From positions 1,108,085-1,172,084 of the forward strand of contig NZ_QMFY01000001.1 of the NCBI RefSeq assembly GCF_003286915.1: 64,000 nucleotides of DNA. Direction: 5' to 3'. Of the stretch, positions 1-8,299 are shown in pieces (within the stretch, counting starts at the first letter, position 1; every line of letters begins with the position of its first letter). Source of the stretch: Pseudochryseolinea flava (GTDB lineage Bacteria > Bacteroidota > Bacteroidia > Cytophagales > Cyclobacteriaceae). The translations under genes and the position numbers were made by a program. The notes beneath the pieces were generated by a model. That model searched no databases. It saw only the letters and a program-made list of their open reading frames with translations, and had not been told where the DNA came from.

Positions 1-1
1 T

Positions 2-175
2 TTTGAAAAATGGATGGAAGGAGACGCGACGCTGATGCTCCATTGCGGGGGTCCCGGGGCGATAACGGTTGAAGGTGCTTTGCGAGTGTCTAATGCTCAG
101 GTCATTGTAAAACCTCATGAAGGGTTAGTAAAAGTTAGGAGCGACCAAGATTTCTGGGTGGGAGAAGCTTATTAA
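2..175 (+). CDS. 3' end of an unidentified protein
   Basis: The only frame open from the window edge runs 57 codons to a TAA. It ends in a Gly/Val-rich stretch followed by a C-terminus reading DFWVGEAY. The alternating hydrophobic pattern looks like beta-strand structure, but I do not recognise the family. The true start lies outside the window. It is followed by about 95 bases without coding signal before the sigma-factor gene, so it is probably a separate transcription unit. Nothing about its function can be supported. Confidence 0.45.
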   Translation, partial: FEKWMEGDATLMLHCGGPGAITVEGALRVSNAQVIVKPHEGLVKVRSDQDFWVGEAY

Positions 176-270
176 TTATTTTTTTCAGGAATAGGGGTAA
201 AGATTTTTTCAATTGTCATAACCTCAACGCCCTAAAACCGTAAATTTCGCTGTTAAATCAACCCAAAGCA

Positions 271-846
271 GTGGAATTAACGGACCAGCAATACCTCTCA
301 GCGCTAAAAACGGGCGATATAACTGCTTTTGAAATGCTGTTCCGGAATTACTATCAGCCGCTCTGCAACTATGCATATACCTTCGTGCAAGATCGCGACG
401 AAGCAGAAGAGATCGTTCAAGCCACGTTCATGTCGGTTTGGGAGAAGCGTGATGCACTAGAAATACGAACTGCAGTACGTCCCTATTTGTATGCGATGGT
501 TCGCAACGCATGCTTAAATGTGATCAAGCATGAAAAGATTAAACAGGTGCATGCAGCAGGTGAAATAGCATTTGCGGAACGAAGTGTTGAATCGGTTACA
601 CGAACGGTGATGGCCGCTGAACTCGAGGACAAAATTCAAGAGGCGCTGTTGAAACTTCCCGAGCAATGTAGACTGGTATTTAAGCTTAGTCGATTTGAGG
701 AGTTGAAATACGCTGAGATTGCAGAACAACTGAATATATCGATTAAAACAGTCGAAAATCAAATGGGCAAGGCGTTGAAAATCATGCGTGATCAGCTCAG
801 CGAGTATCTACCAATGTTGATTATCCTGATGAATGGATTTATTTAA
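271..846 (+). CDS. ECF RNA polymerase sigma-70 factor (Bacteroidetes FecI-like family)
   Basis: A 191-aa extracytoplasmic-function sigma factor. Region 2 (about residues 25-95) contains the DRDEAEEIVQATFMSVWEKR stretch typical of -10 recognition and core binding. Region 4 (about 125-180) contains LPEQCRLVF and a helix-turn-helix ending in ISIKTVENQMGKALKIM. It starts at GTG; no ATG offers a better N-terminus and no clear Shine-Dalgarno is visible, as is usual in Bacteroidota. Nine bases separate it from a FecR anti-sigma gene. It therefore probably directs polymerase to a cell-surface regulon when FecR releases it. Length and organisation fit the TIGR02985 group linked to TonB-type or surface systems. 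Confidence 0.93.
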   Translation: MELTDQQYLSALKTGDITAFEMLFRNYYQPLCNYAYTFVQDRDEAEEIVQATFMSVWEKRDALEIRTAVRPYLYAMVRNACLNVIKHEKIKQVHAAGEIAFAERSVESVTRTVMAAELEDKIQEALLKLPEQCRLVFKLSRFEELKYAEIAEQLNISIKTVENQMGKALKIMRDQLSEYLPMLIILMNGFI

Positions 847-855
847 AAAAAGAAA

Positions 856-1854
856 TTGAACAACCTACCGACACATATTGATGAACTGATTAGCAAGTAT
901 CTTGCCGGTGAAGCTTCGCCTGAAGAAGCCACACAGGTTAATACTTGGGCCGCTGCAGATGATAGCAACAAGAAATATCTACAGCAACTTGAATTCATTT
1001 TCAAGAAAACGCCAGCGATTCAAAAGTGGCAAGACTTTGACACCGATGCGGCATGGTCTAAAATGCGCAGCAAGTTGAAGGAGGGTTCGACGAAGACTGT
1101 CGAACTTCATCCTAGAAGATCGTTCCATTATTTACAGATTGCAGCAAGCATCGTGATTGTATTAGGCATTGGATTCGGTATCTATCAGATGATGGACATA
1201 AATAAACCGGCCAATGTTGTAGCAGTGTCGTCCACCAAAGAAACGAAGAGCGATACACTCCCGGATGGAAGCAATGTGTTCCTCAATAAATTGACCGAGC
1301 TCGATTATGCATTTGATAAGAAAGATAAAACGCACCGTATAAAGCTTCGCGGCGAAGCGTATTTTCATGTAAAGCACGAGGACGATAAGAAATTTTTAGT
1401 GGAGGCTGAGGGAATCTTTATCAAAGATATTGGTACTTCGTTCAATGTAAAGGCTTATCCAAATACCAATACCATTGAAGTGGTTGTTGAAGAAGGAGAA
1501 GTTCAATTTTATTCGAAAGATAACCCAGGTGTCTATCTGCAAGCCGGTGGGCGCGGTGTCTACAACAAGAAAGATAAAACGTTTACGGTGGAACCACCAC
1601 AAGCAAACGTACTCGCTTATAAAACGAAATTTTTCAGCTTTAGCGATGCAAGGTTAGGCGATGTTGTTGAAGCGCTTAACAATGTGTACGAAAAGAAACT
1701 TTCAATAGGGTCTCAGCTAGAGAATTGCTTGCTCACCGTTTCGTTTAACAACGAGGATCTAAACGAAATCGCTAATATTATTGGTGAGACGCTTAATCTT
1801 AAGGTGACCGTTACCCGCGATGGATTCTTACTCGATGGAGATGGTTGTGAGTAA
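856..1854 (+). CDS. FecR family anti-sigma factor / transmembrane sensor
   Basis: A 332-aa single-pass inner-membrane regulator. Residues 1-90 are cytoplasmic and hold the sigma-binding N-terminus. A hydrophobic helix spans about 92-112. The periplasmic FecR domain follows (about 120-215, with DGSNVFLNKLTELDY and GEAYFHV). A DUF4974/STN-like C-terminal domain lies at about 255-325. It starts at TTG, 9 bases after the sigma gene, and its 3' end overlaps the next gene. By analogy with FecIRA it would hold the sigma factor inactive until it contacts the STN domain of an outer-membrane partner. The partner encoded next is unusual because it has no TonB-receptor plug. Confidence 0.92.
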   Translation: MNNLPTHIDELISKYLAGEASPEEATQVNTWAAADDSNKKYLQQLEFIFKKTPAIQKWQDFDTDAAWSKMRSKLKEGSTKTVELHPRRSFHYLQIAASIVIVLGIGFGIYQMMDINKPANVVAVSSTKETKSDTLPDGSNVFLNKLTELDYAFDKKDKTHRIKLRGEAYFHVKHEDDKKFLVEAEGIFIKDIGTSFNVKAYPNTNTIEVVVEEGEVQFYSKDNPGVYLQAGGRGVYNKKDKTFTVEPPQANVLAYKTKFFSFSDARLGDVVEALNNVYEKKLSIGSQLENCLLTVSFNNEDLNEIANIIGETLNLKVTVTRDGFLLDGDGCE

Positions 1855-3712
1855 AATCAGATTTGTCGGTGCATTAGTTTTTGCGCTGATAACATGGTGC
1901 ACATACGGTCAGCGTGCGACTCCGCCACCACTGGAAAGAACCATTACAATCAGTTTTGATAATGAGACCGTTGATGGCGCGCTAAAAAAGATTGGTCAAC
2001 AAGCCGGCCTTACATTCTCGTATAGCCCTTCCGTTGTAAAGATCGATCGTCCAATTAACGCGAATTTTATCAATAAGACCGTTCGTCAAATTCTTGACGA
2101 GATGTTTAAGGGACAAATTCATTATAAGTCGCGTGGGGATTATGTTATTCTAACAAAAGCGGAGGGTGCATCTAATCAACAAAAAGTAAGCGGTTATGTG
2201 ATTGATGAAGCGACAGGCGACAAGTTGAAAAACGTAAGTATTTATGATCCTGTGTCGTTGGCATCTGCGATTACCGATGATTATGGTTATTTCCAAATTG
2301 AGGTACCGAATGCGAAAGAGGTGAAGCTTGCCGTTCGAAAGCATAACTACACCGATACCTTAGTGTATGTTCCTTCTGAAAACGGATTAATCGATATCCG
2401 ACTAGCATCGAAAAAACTTGGAATTTTTGCAGATAGTGTCGGTCACAAAATGAAACGCTTTTGGCTTACCACTAAAGCCCTGACGCAGCGCGCTATCATG
2501 TTCGAGAACATTGAAGATTCCATTCATCGTAAGTTTCAATTTTCATTTGTGCCTTTTGTGGGAACGAATCATAACATGAGTGGTCACGTTATCAACGATT
2601 TTTCTGTCAACATGATTGGCGGATATTCTCTCGGCGTTAATATGATAGAGTTCGGTGGAATGTTTAACACGGTGCGCGGAAATGTTAGAGGAGCTCAATT
2701 CGCCGGATTGTTCAACGCCGTTGGTGGCGAAGTGGAGGGCTATCAAGCCGCCGGATTGTTCAACGCGGTTCGAGGGAAAACCCATGCAGTACAGACGGCG
2801 GGGTTGATCAATTTCAGTTGGGCGGAAACGGAGACCGTCGGGATAGCAGGTCTGATAAATTTCGGTTACAAGGATTCGCATGATGTGCGAGTCGCCGGGC
2901 TAAGCAATATTAATTTTGGAAATCAAGGAGGTCCGCACGTAGCAGGACTTTTTAATTTTACGACCAAATCATCAGGCCCGGCACAACTAGCGGGCTTATT
3001 TAATTTTGCAGCGGCCAATGTAAAGGGAGCACAAGTAGCTGGCATGTTAAATTTTACGGCGGGTGATCACGAAGGCGCGCAAGTTTCTGGCCTCGTGAAT
3101 TTCGCCGGAAAAAGAATGAAAGGTGCGCAAGTTGGTGTGCTGAATTTCGCAACAAAGTTCAAAGGAACGCAAATTGGTTTATTTAATATTTCAGATAGTA
3201 CTGACGGCGTGCCTATCGGCTTGCTCTCAATTGTAGGCAGAGGTTATCATGCGATCGAGATATCTGCCGACGAGGTTTTTTATACCAATGTGTCATTCAG
3301 AACCGGCGTGAGAAAATTCTATAATATTCTTACGGCAGGTATTCAGCCGCACACACTTTCGGAAGATGTGAATGTTTGGACCTTTGGATATGGCGTCGGA
3401 ACGTCTCCAAGGCTTTCGAATAAATTCTACTTAAACATTGATGTTACGGCGAATCAAATCGTTGCAGACGGAAACATTGATGCCTTGAATCTTTTAAACA
3501 AATTGTATGTGGGCGGGGAGTGGCGCGTGAGTAAAAATTTTGGTCTAGCAGCAGGCTGCACAGTGAACGCACTCGTACAGGAAACATCTTACGAGGGATA
3601 CCCAGATATTTTCCCTAACCTCAAGCCAGACATCATTGAGGAACATACTTATGACAATGACCGCATTATGAAAATGTGGTTCGGTGCTAAAGTTGGGCTG
3701 CGTTTTTTTTAA
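1820..3712 (+). CDS. STN-domain outer-membrane protein with LA_2272-type surface repeats
   Basis: A 630-aa exported protein. The N-terminus has a signal peptide ending near CTYGQ. An STN domain (about 45-100) follows, the fold by which TonB receptors signal to FecR. A carboxypeptidase-regulatory-like beta domain lies at about 125-195. There is no TonB plug or long TonB-dependent barrel. Instead, residues about 265-475 hold roughly ten repeats of about 20 residues, centred on AGLFN/AGLIN and preceded by GAQ-like turns. These resemble the LA_2272 surface-repeat family. The last 150 residues look like beta strands and end in Phe. The longest ATG overlaps fecR by 35 bases; GTG at 1847 would shorten the overlap to 8 and leave a better signal peptide. 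Probably co-transcribed with sigma/FecR. Confidence 0.8.
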   Translation: MDSYSMEMVVSKIRFVGALVFALITWCTYGQRATPPPLERTITISFDNETVDGALKKIGQQAGLTFSYSPSVVKIDRPINANFINKTVRQILDEMFKGQIHYKSRGDYVILTKAEGASNQQKVSGYVIDEATGDKLKNVSIYDPVSLASAITDDYGYFQIEVPNAKEVKLAVRKHNYTDTLVYVPSENGLIDIRLASKKLGIFADSVGHKMKRFWLTTKALTQRAIMFENIEDSIHRKFQFSFVPFVGTNHNMSGHVINDFSVNMIGGYSLGVNMIEFGGMFNTVRGNVRGAQFAGLFNAVGGEVEGYQAAGLFNAVRGKTHAVQTAGLINFSWAETETVGIAGLINFGYKDSHDVRVAGLSNINFGNQGGPHVAGLFNFTTKSSGPAQLAGLFNFAAANVKGAQVAGMLNFTAGDHEGAQVSGLVNFAGKRMKGAQVGVLNFATKFKGTQIGLFNISDSTDGVPIGLLSIVGRGYHAIEISADEVFYTNVSFRTGVRKFYNILTAGIQPHTLSEDVNVWTFGYGVGTSPRLSNKFYLNIDVTANQIVADGNIDALNLLNKLYVGGEWRVSKNFGLAAGCTVNALVQETSYEGYPDIFPNLKPDIIEEHTYDNDRIMKMWFGAKVGLRFF

Positions 3713-4398
3713 ACAAAGAAGTTGCGTAGTAAGGGCATGAGTGCTTCTAAATTTACGCGCTCAATTGGGTGAGGCGTGTTGGGCAATTGCTGAAACGATC
3801 CGAAAGGAATTTGTTGAGCAACTTGCTCGGCTACGTTAGCGGGTGCCATGTTATCTTTATCGCCGGCAAGAACAAGGACCTCTTGTTGAATTGCCCCAAG
3901 CGTGTTCTCATCAAGTGTAGGGCGACTGCCAAGCTTCGACATCATGTTAGCGGTTGCTTCTAGCAAAAGTTTCCAATGACTGTCGCCGTGCAGTTGCTTA
4001 AGAAGGTCTGCAAACTGAGGAATTTTCGTGAGGATTTTTTCAGGATCTAGCTTCTGAACTTCGGCTTGTGCAACCACCGGAGACCAATCAAACTTTGTTC
4101 CAAGGGTAACTATTTTACGAAAGCGTGCTGGCCATTGCGCGGCAGCGGTGAGTGCCACATAACCGCCCATGCTATAGCCAAATACATCGACAAAAGATAA
4201 GTCATGATGATTAAGAAAGCTCATGATTTCTTCTGCGAATACATCAACGTGAAATCCATGTTGTGAAAATGGCTGTTGCCCATGGCCAGAAAAATTCAAG
4301 GACATCGTTGTGTATCCTGATTGCTGTAAAGCGCTCTCGATTGGCACGAGTTGCTCACGCGTTCCTAAGGCGCCATGTAAAAGAAGGATTGGATTCAT
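3709..4398 (-). CDS. alpha/beta hydrolase
   Basis: A 229-aa alpha/beta-hydrolase-fold enzyme. The oxyanion loop LLLHGALG starts at residue 5. The nucleophile elbow GYSMGG places the catalytic Ser at 76. A late GDKDN supplies the likely Asp and NTPHPIE the likely His. There is no signal peptide, so it is cytosolic. Its last four bases overlap the stop region of the convergent repeat-protein gene. It lies downstream of the desaturase on the same strand (22-base gap), suggesting co-transcription. The substrate cannot be read from sequence; esters or thioesters are possible. Confidence 0.88.
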   Translation of the reverse strand: MNPILLLHGALGTREQLVPIESALQQSGYTTMSLNFSGHGQQPFSQHGFHVDVFAEEIMSFLNHHDLSFVDVFGYSMGGYVALTAAAQWPARFRKIVTLGTKFDWSPVVAQAEVQKLDPEKILTKIPQFADLLKQLHGDSHWKLLLEATANMMSKLGSRPTLDENTLGAIQQEVLVLAGDKDNMAPANVAEQVAQQIPFGSFQQLPNTPHPIERVNLEALMPLLRNFFV

Positions 4399-4420
4399 CC
4401 TTCAAAATAAAAAAGAAAAG

Positions 4421-5530
4421 CTATTGTGCGACTTGCAGAACGGGTTTCTTGCCGAGTTCCTTTAACAGTTTGCCATGAAGCCAAAGCGCGTTTAAAAATG
4501 TAGGCGCCGACTTATACGGAAGGCCAAACTCTTTCGCAGTTTTTTCAACGATAGGTGAAATGTTTCGGTAGTGAACGTGGCAAATGTTTGGGAACAAGTG
4601 ATGTTCTACTTGGAAGTTCAAACCGCCACAGTACCAGGAAAGAATGGTGTTTTTGTTAGCAAAATTAGTTGTTGTGTGCAGTTGATGGATAGCCCAGCTA
4701 TTTTCCATTTTGCCATCTTCGTCAGGCAATGGATATTCTGTTCCATCGATCACGTGTGCAGGCTGGAATATCACAGCAAGAATGAATCCTGCCACATAAT
4801 GCATGATCAGAAAACCAACGAGCCATTGCCCCCATGTAATCGAGAGCACCATCATTGGGATAACCAAAATGTATACAAAATAAAGAATCTTGCTGCTCAC
4901 CATCACCAACCACTCTTTCACGAATGTTGTCTTCTGCTTTTTCACCAATCCATCTTTTTCGTATTTGCCGAGACGAATGAAGTCTTTGGCGACGACCCAC
5001 ACCAATGTCATTAGTCCATAAAAGAACCATGCGTAGAAATGTTGGAAGCGGTGAAAAAATTTCCAAGGACCATACGGTGTCATGCGAAGAATACCACGTG
5101 GACTAATATCCTCATCGACATCGTGAATATTCGTGTAGGTGTGGTGAAGCACGTTGTGTTGAACTTTCCAGTTGAAAGCATTACCGCCGACAACGTTCAA
5201 AGAATAACCAAGGAGATCGTTTACCCAAGGCTTGTTAGAATAAGAGCCATGGTTTGCATCGTGCATGATCGAAAGCCCGATACCAGCAACGCCGAATCCC
5301 ATCATCACACAAAGACCGATAAGCGGCCACGTGCCCGTTACAGTCTCAGTAAGAATTAAGAAATATGGCGTGAAGTAGATGATGAACATTGCCGCTGTCT
5401 TGATGAACATTTCACCGTTAGCTTGTCTAGCAATTCCATTCGATTTGAAATATTCATTCACACGCTGATTGAGCGTGGTAAAAAAATCCATTTGCGTAGA
5501 GGCAAACTTAATAGGGTTCGCGGCTTTCAT
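4421..5530 (-). CDS. fatty acid desaturase (acyl-lipid/acyl-CoA, front-end type)
   Basis: A 369-aa integral-membrane di-iron desaturase. It has the three histidine clusters of the family: HDANH at 90-94, HNVLHH at 125-130, and QVEHHLFP near 308-316. The QxxHH third box is typical of linoleoyl-CoA/delta-6-like or front-end desaturases. Hydrophobic blocks lie at about 45-90 and 205-255. It introduces double bonds into membrane acyl chains using O2 and an electron donor; no cytochrome b5 domain is fused. ATG at 5530 gives an extra hydrophilic N-terminus; the Met at residue 14 is another possible start. Regiospecificity is unknown. Confidence 0.9.
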   Translation of the reverse strand: MKAANPIKFASTQMDFFTTLNQRVNEYFKSNGIARQANGEMFIKTAAMFIIYFTPYFLILTETVTGTWPLIGLCVMMGFGVAGIGLSIMHDANHGSYSNKPWVNDLLGYSLNVVGGNAFNWKVQHNVLHHTYTNIHDVDEDISPRGILRMTPYGPWKFFHRFQHFYAWFFYGLMTLVWVVAKDFIRLGKYEKDGLVKKQKTTFVKEWLVMVSSKILYFVYILVIPMMVLSITWGQWLVGFLIMHYVAGFILAVIFQPAHVIDGTEYPLPDEDGKMENSWAIHQLHTTTNFANKNTILSWYCGGLNFQVEHHLFPNICHVHYRNISPIVEKTAKEFGLPYKSAPTFLNALWLHGKLLKELGKKPVLQVAQ

Positions 5531-5669
5531 CGTATTGCGTTTTAGGGATCAGTTTGTCCAGACAGATAGTTTATGCCTAGACTAACAGATTCTAAAGCTA
5601 GGCAATAATGAATCGATAACGAGTGTTAGCGACACTTATTTTGCCCTGCATGTACTATTACTAGATGGA

Positions 5670-6329
5670 TTACTTTAATTCAGCGATGACTGTACGTCCG
5701 CCTTTGGTGATGTCACCAATTTTAACAGTGACTTTGGCATCAAGCGGCAGGTAAATATCAACACGCGATCCAAATTTAATAAAGCCGAACTCTTGGCCTT
5801 GCTCGAGCGATTGTCCTTCTTGCACGTAGCATTTAATTCGACGTGCAAGCGCTCCAGCGATCTGGCGGAAAAGGATCTCAACGCCATTTTTCATCTTTAC
5901 AACCACTGTCGTTCTTTCATTTTCAGTGCTTGACTTGGGATGCCACGCTACTAAATATTTTCCTGGATGATATTTGTAAAAACTAATGTTCCCACCTACA
6001 GGCATACGATTCACGTGAACATTCACGGGCGACATGAAAATGGAAACCTGCTTACGTTTGCCTTTTAAATATTCTGTCTCCTCCGTTTCTTCAATCACAA
6101 CAACTTTGCCGTCAGCAGGCGCGAGCACTTGGTTGTCGTGCTTGGTGATGTCGAAGATCGGATTTCTAAAAAATTGAAGAATGATCAGGTAGAAAAGCAC
6201 ACTGGCGAAGATCACACCATTCTGAGTGTAAGGGCTTGTCGGAAACAAATAGAATACACCCCAGTTGAGGGCAAAAAGAATAATTAACAAAACGAAAAGA
6301 AGTGTGCGTCCTTCGCGGTGAATGGTCAT
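5670..6329 (-). CDS. psd: phosphatidylserine decarboxylase family protein, short (archaeal-type)
   Basis: A 219-aa proenzyme that makes phosphatidylethanolamine from phosphatidylserine at the inner membrane. Two hydrophobic segments lie at about 8-28 and 38-55. The core holds APADGKV, NVHVNRMP and YHPGKYLVAW. The self-cleavage site is FGSRVD (G187-S188), where the Ser becomes the pyruvoyl group. Length and the GS context match the short family rather than the ~300-aa E. coli type. It sits between the desaturase and glutamate dehydrogenase genes on the same strand, with gaps of about 139 and 84 bases. Confidence 0.92.
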   Translation of the reverse strand: MTIHREGRTLLFVLLIILFALNWGVFYLFPTSPYTQNGVIFASVLFYLIILQFFRNPIFDITKHDNQVLAPADGKVVVIEETEETEYLKGKRKQVSIFMSPVNVHVNRMPVGGNISFYKYHPGKYLVAWHPKSSTENERTTVVVKMKNGVEILFRQIAGALARRIKCYVQEGQSLEQGQEFGFIKFGSRVDIYLPLDAKVTVKIGDITKGGRTVIAELK

Positions 6330-6413
6330 GACTAAAATTTTTGATTCGTTTTAAAAAAGCAAACAGCAAGCCTCAACGACTTGCTGTGCAAAGGTATAGT
6401 ATAATTGGAAGAA

Positions 6414-7694
6414 TTAATATCCTCCCCTGAATTTATAGGTCTTCGATACTTTGTCGATGGCCACCATGTACGCAGCAATTCTCATGGGCACCTTATATTC
6501 CTGTGACACGCGGTAGACATTGTTAAAGGCGTCCTTCATGATCCGGTCACTTCGTCTATTCACGCGATCTGCAGTCCACTTGTAACCCAAGCGATTTTGT
6601 ACCCACTCAAAATATGATACGGTAACACCGCCAGCATTGGCGAGGATGTCAGGTACTACCATGATGCCTTTTTCATTGATGACATTGTCGGCCTTTGAGG
6701 ACGTAGGACCATTCGCACCTTCTACTATCAATTTAGCCTTGATGTTCGGGGCATTGGTAGAATTAATAACATCTTCAGTCGCAGCTGGAACGAGTAAATC
6801 TACAGGGAGTGTAAGCAGATCTTCGTTGGAGATTTTTTCTGCGCCAGCAAATCCTTCAAGGGAGCCTTTATTGTTGTCGCGATACTGTACCGCTTTATCG
6901 ATCTCGATTCCTTTTTCATTGTAGTAAGCGCCAGAAAGATCACTCACAGCTTGAACGATCAGTCCGCGCTCATGAAGAAGTCGCGCAGCCCAAGAGCCCA
7001 CGTTTCCAAATCCTTGCACCGCGCAAGTTGCCTTATAAGGATTGATCTTTAATTTTTCCATCGCGGCCATCGCTGTCACCATTACACCGCGGCCTGTGGC
7101 TTCTGTTCTACCGAGAGATCCGCCCATTACAAGCGGCTTACCCGTAACCACAGCATGGGTGGTCATCCCTTGAATACGTGAGTACTGGTCCATCAGCCAC
7201 GCCATCTCGCGCGGACCTGTTCCCATGTCGGGGGCAGGAATATCTTGATCTGGTCCGAACACATCGGCCATCGCTTGCGTGTAAGCCCGCATGAGACGTT
7301 CAATCTCACCGGCCGACATCTCCCGTGGATTACATGCTACGCCACCTTTGGCACCACCGTATGGAATGTCAACGACTGCGCATTTCCAGGTCATCCACGC
7401 CGCGAGTGCCTTCACTTCATCTAAGTTTACGGCCATATCGAAACGTATACCTCCTTTTGACGGGCCTAGAATCGTGGAGTGAATTACGCGGTATCCTTCG
7501 AATACTTTGATCGTCCCGTCATCCATTGTAACGGGAAGCGATACAATCACTTGGCGCGCAGGGTTTTTAAGTACGTTATAGATCTCTTCTTCAAGACCTA
7601 AAATTTGAGATGCTACTTTAAAGCGCGACATCATCGCTTCAAATGGATTCTCTTTATCTTTTAATGGAGCAGGTTCAATGTATGCCATAGACAT
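6414..7694 (-). CDS. gdhA: Glu/Leu/Phe/Val dehydrogenase (glutamate dehydrogenase)
   Basis: A 426-aa NAD(P)-dependent amino-acid dehydrogenase that interconverts glutamate and 2-oxoglutarate plus ammonium. The substrate domain holds GPSKGGIRF and the catalytic-lysine motif PYGGAKGGV (K116). The Rossmann domain holds GFGNVGSWAA. The later ANAGGVTVSYFEWVQN stretch is also conserved. The length fits the catabolic NAD-type (RocG/GudB) group more than the 450-aa NADP group, but cofactor preference is not proven. A promoter-like pair of boxes lies just upstream, so it probably has its own transcript. Confidence 0.93.
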   Translation of the reverse strand: MSMAYIEPAPLKDKENPFEAMMSRFKVASQILGLEEEIYNVLKNPARQVIVSLPVTMDDGTIKVFEGYRVIHSTILGPSKGGIRFDMAVNLDEVKALAAWMTWKCAVVDIPYGGAKGGVACNPREMSAGEIERLMRAYTQAMADVFGPDQDIPAPDMGTGPREMAWLMDQYSRIQGMTTHAVVTGKPLVMGGSLGRTEATGRGVMVTAMAAMEKLKINPYKATCAVQGFGNVGSWAARLLHERGLIVQAVSDLSGAYYNEKGIEIDKAVQYRDNNKGSLEGFAGAEKISNEDLLTLPVDLLVPAATEDVINSTNAPNIKAKLIVEGANGPTSSKADNVINEKGIMVVPDILANAGGVTVSYFEWVQNRLGYKWTADRVNRRSDRIMKDAFNNVYRVSQEYKVPMRIAAYMVAIDKVSKTYKFRGGY

Positions 7695-7706
7695 TTGAGT
7701 TATTCG

Positions 7707-7736
7707 AAAAGATACAAATTTTTATTCCGGAGCAAA
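7707..7736 (-). promoter_or_regulatory. candidate Bacteroidota-type promoter for gdhA
   Basis: On the minus strand a TTTG (plus-strand CAAA at 7733-7736) is followed after 18 bases by TATCTTTT (7707-7714), close to the -33 TTTG / -7 TAnnTTTG consensus. It lies about 13 bases upstream of the gdhA ATG, so any leader would be very short. Motif match only. Confidence 0.4.
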
Positions 7737-7861
7737 TGGTTAAAAAATGGTTAAAAATGTCTCCGAAAACGGTTGCAAGATAAATAATTACGATCAGACC
7801 ATACGACAAACGAGCGAGATCTATACTCATCATGATAAAGTTTGTAAGGCATCTGTTTTAC

Positions 7862-8287
7862 CTAAATTTTATTCTGCCGAAGGCGCCATTCGTCAACTGA
7901 AATTCTGCCTGCACCGCTGAGCAAAAAGAAAATGGAGCCAAACAGCATCGTCAAAGCTTGAAAAGACTCCTGAAAACTTGTGCCGATATGTGCAATCAGC
8001 AGCGCAGCAATAAAGTTTATAATCATTACAACGGCAGCCCAGCGAATATAGGCGCCCAATAGATACATGATCCCAAGGATGAACTGCGCGTAGACGGAAA
8101 CAACCGCTGCAAGCAATGGTGCTGCTACGTCATGCGCGGCGAGAAAATCTCGGAACTCCAACATGCGGGCCCAGCTGAATACATTGTCCTGAGTGCCATC
8201 AATTAGTCGCCAGCCTATCAGAAGGCGAAGCAATAAATTTCCCCAGCCACTATACTCGTAAAAGATGGTGTCGATGTTTTTGCGCAT
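7862..8287 (-). CDS. DoxX family membrane protein
   Basis: A small four-helix membrane protein of the DoxX family (thiosulfate:quinone oxidoreductase subunit/DoxX-like). It has hydrophobic segments through RLLIGWRLIDG, APLLAAVVSVYAQFILG, a third helix and a C-terminal helix ending in SGAGRISVDEW, a recognisable family ending. The frame can be extended to a TTG at 8299 directly after the TAA of the upstream gene. The ATG at 8287, beginning MRKNID, is the more usual start. It is in an operon with the GAF/PAS protein. Its precise role is unknown. Confidence 0.82.
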   Translation of the reverse strand: MRKNIDTIFYEYSGWGNLLLRLLIGWRLIDGTQDNVFSWARMLEFRDFLAAHDVAAPLLAAVVSVYAQFILGIMYLLGAYIRWAAVVMIINFIAALLIAHIGTSFQESFQALTMLFGSIFFLLSGAGRISVDEWRLRQNKI

Positions 8288-8299
8288 GCTAAGTGACAA

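Noticed and set aside
4571..5014. 147-codon plus-strand ORF inside the desaturase gene
   Set aside because: Antisense to the desaturase C-terminal half, which carries intact histidine boxes.
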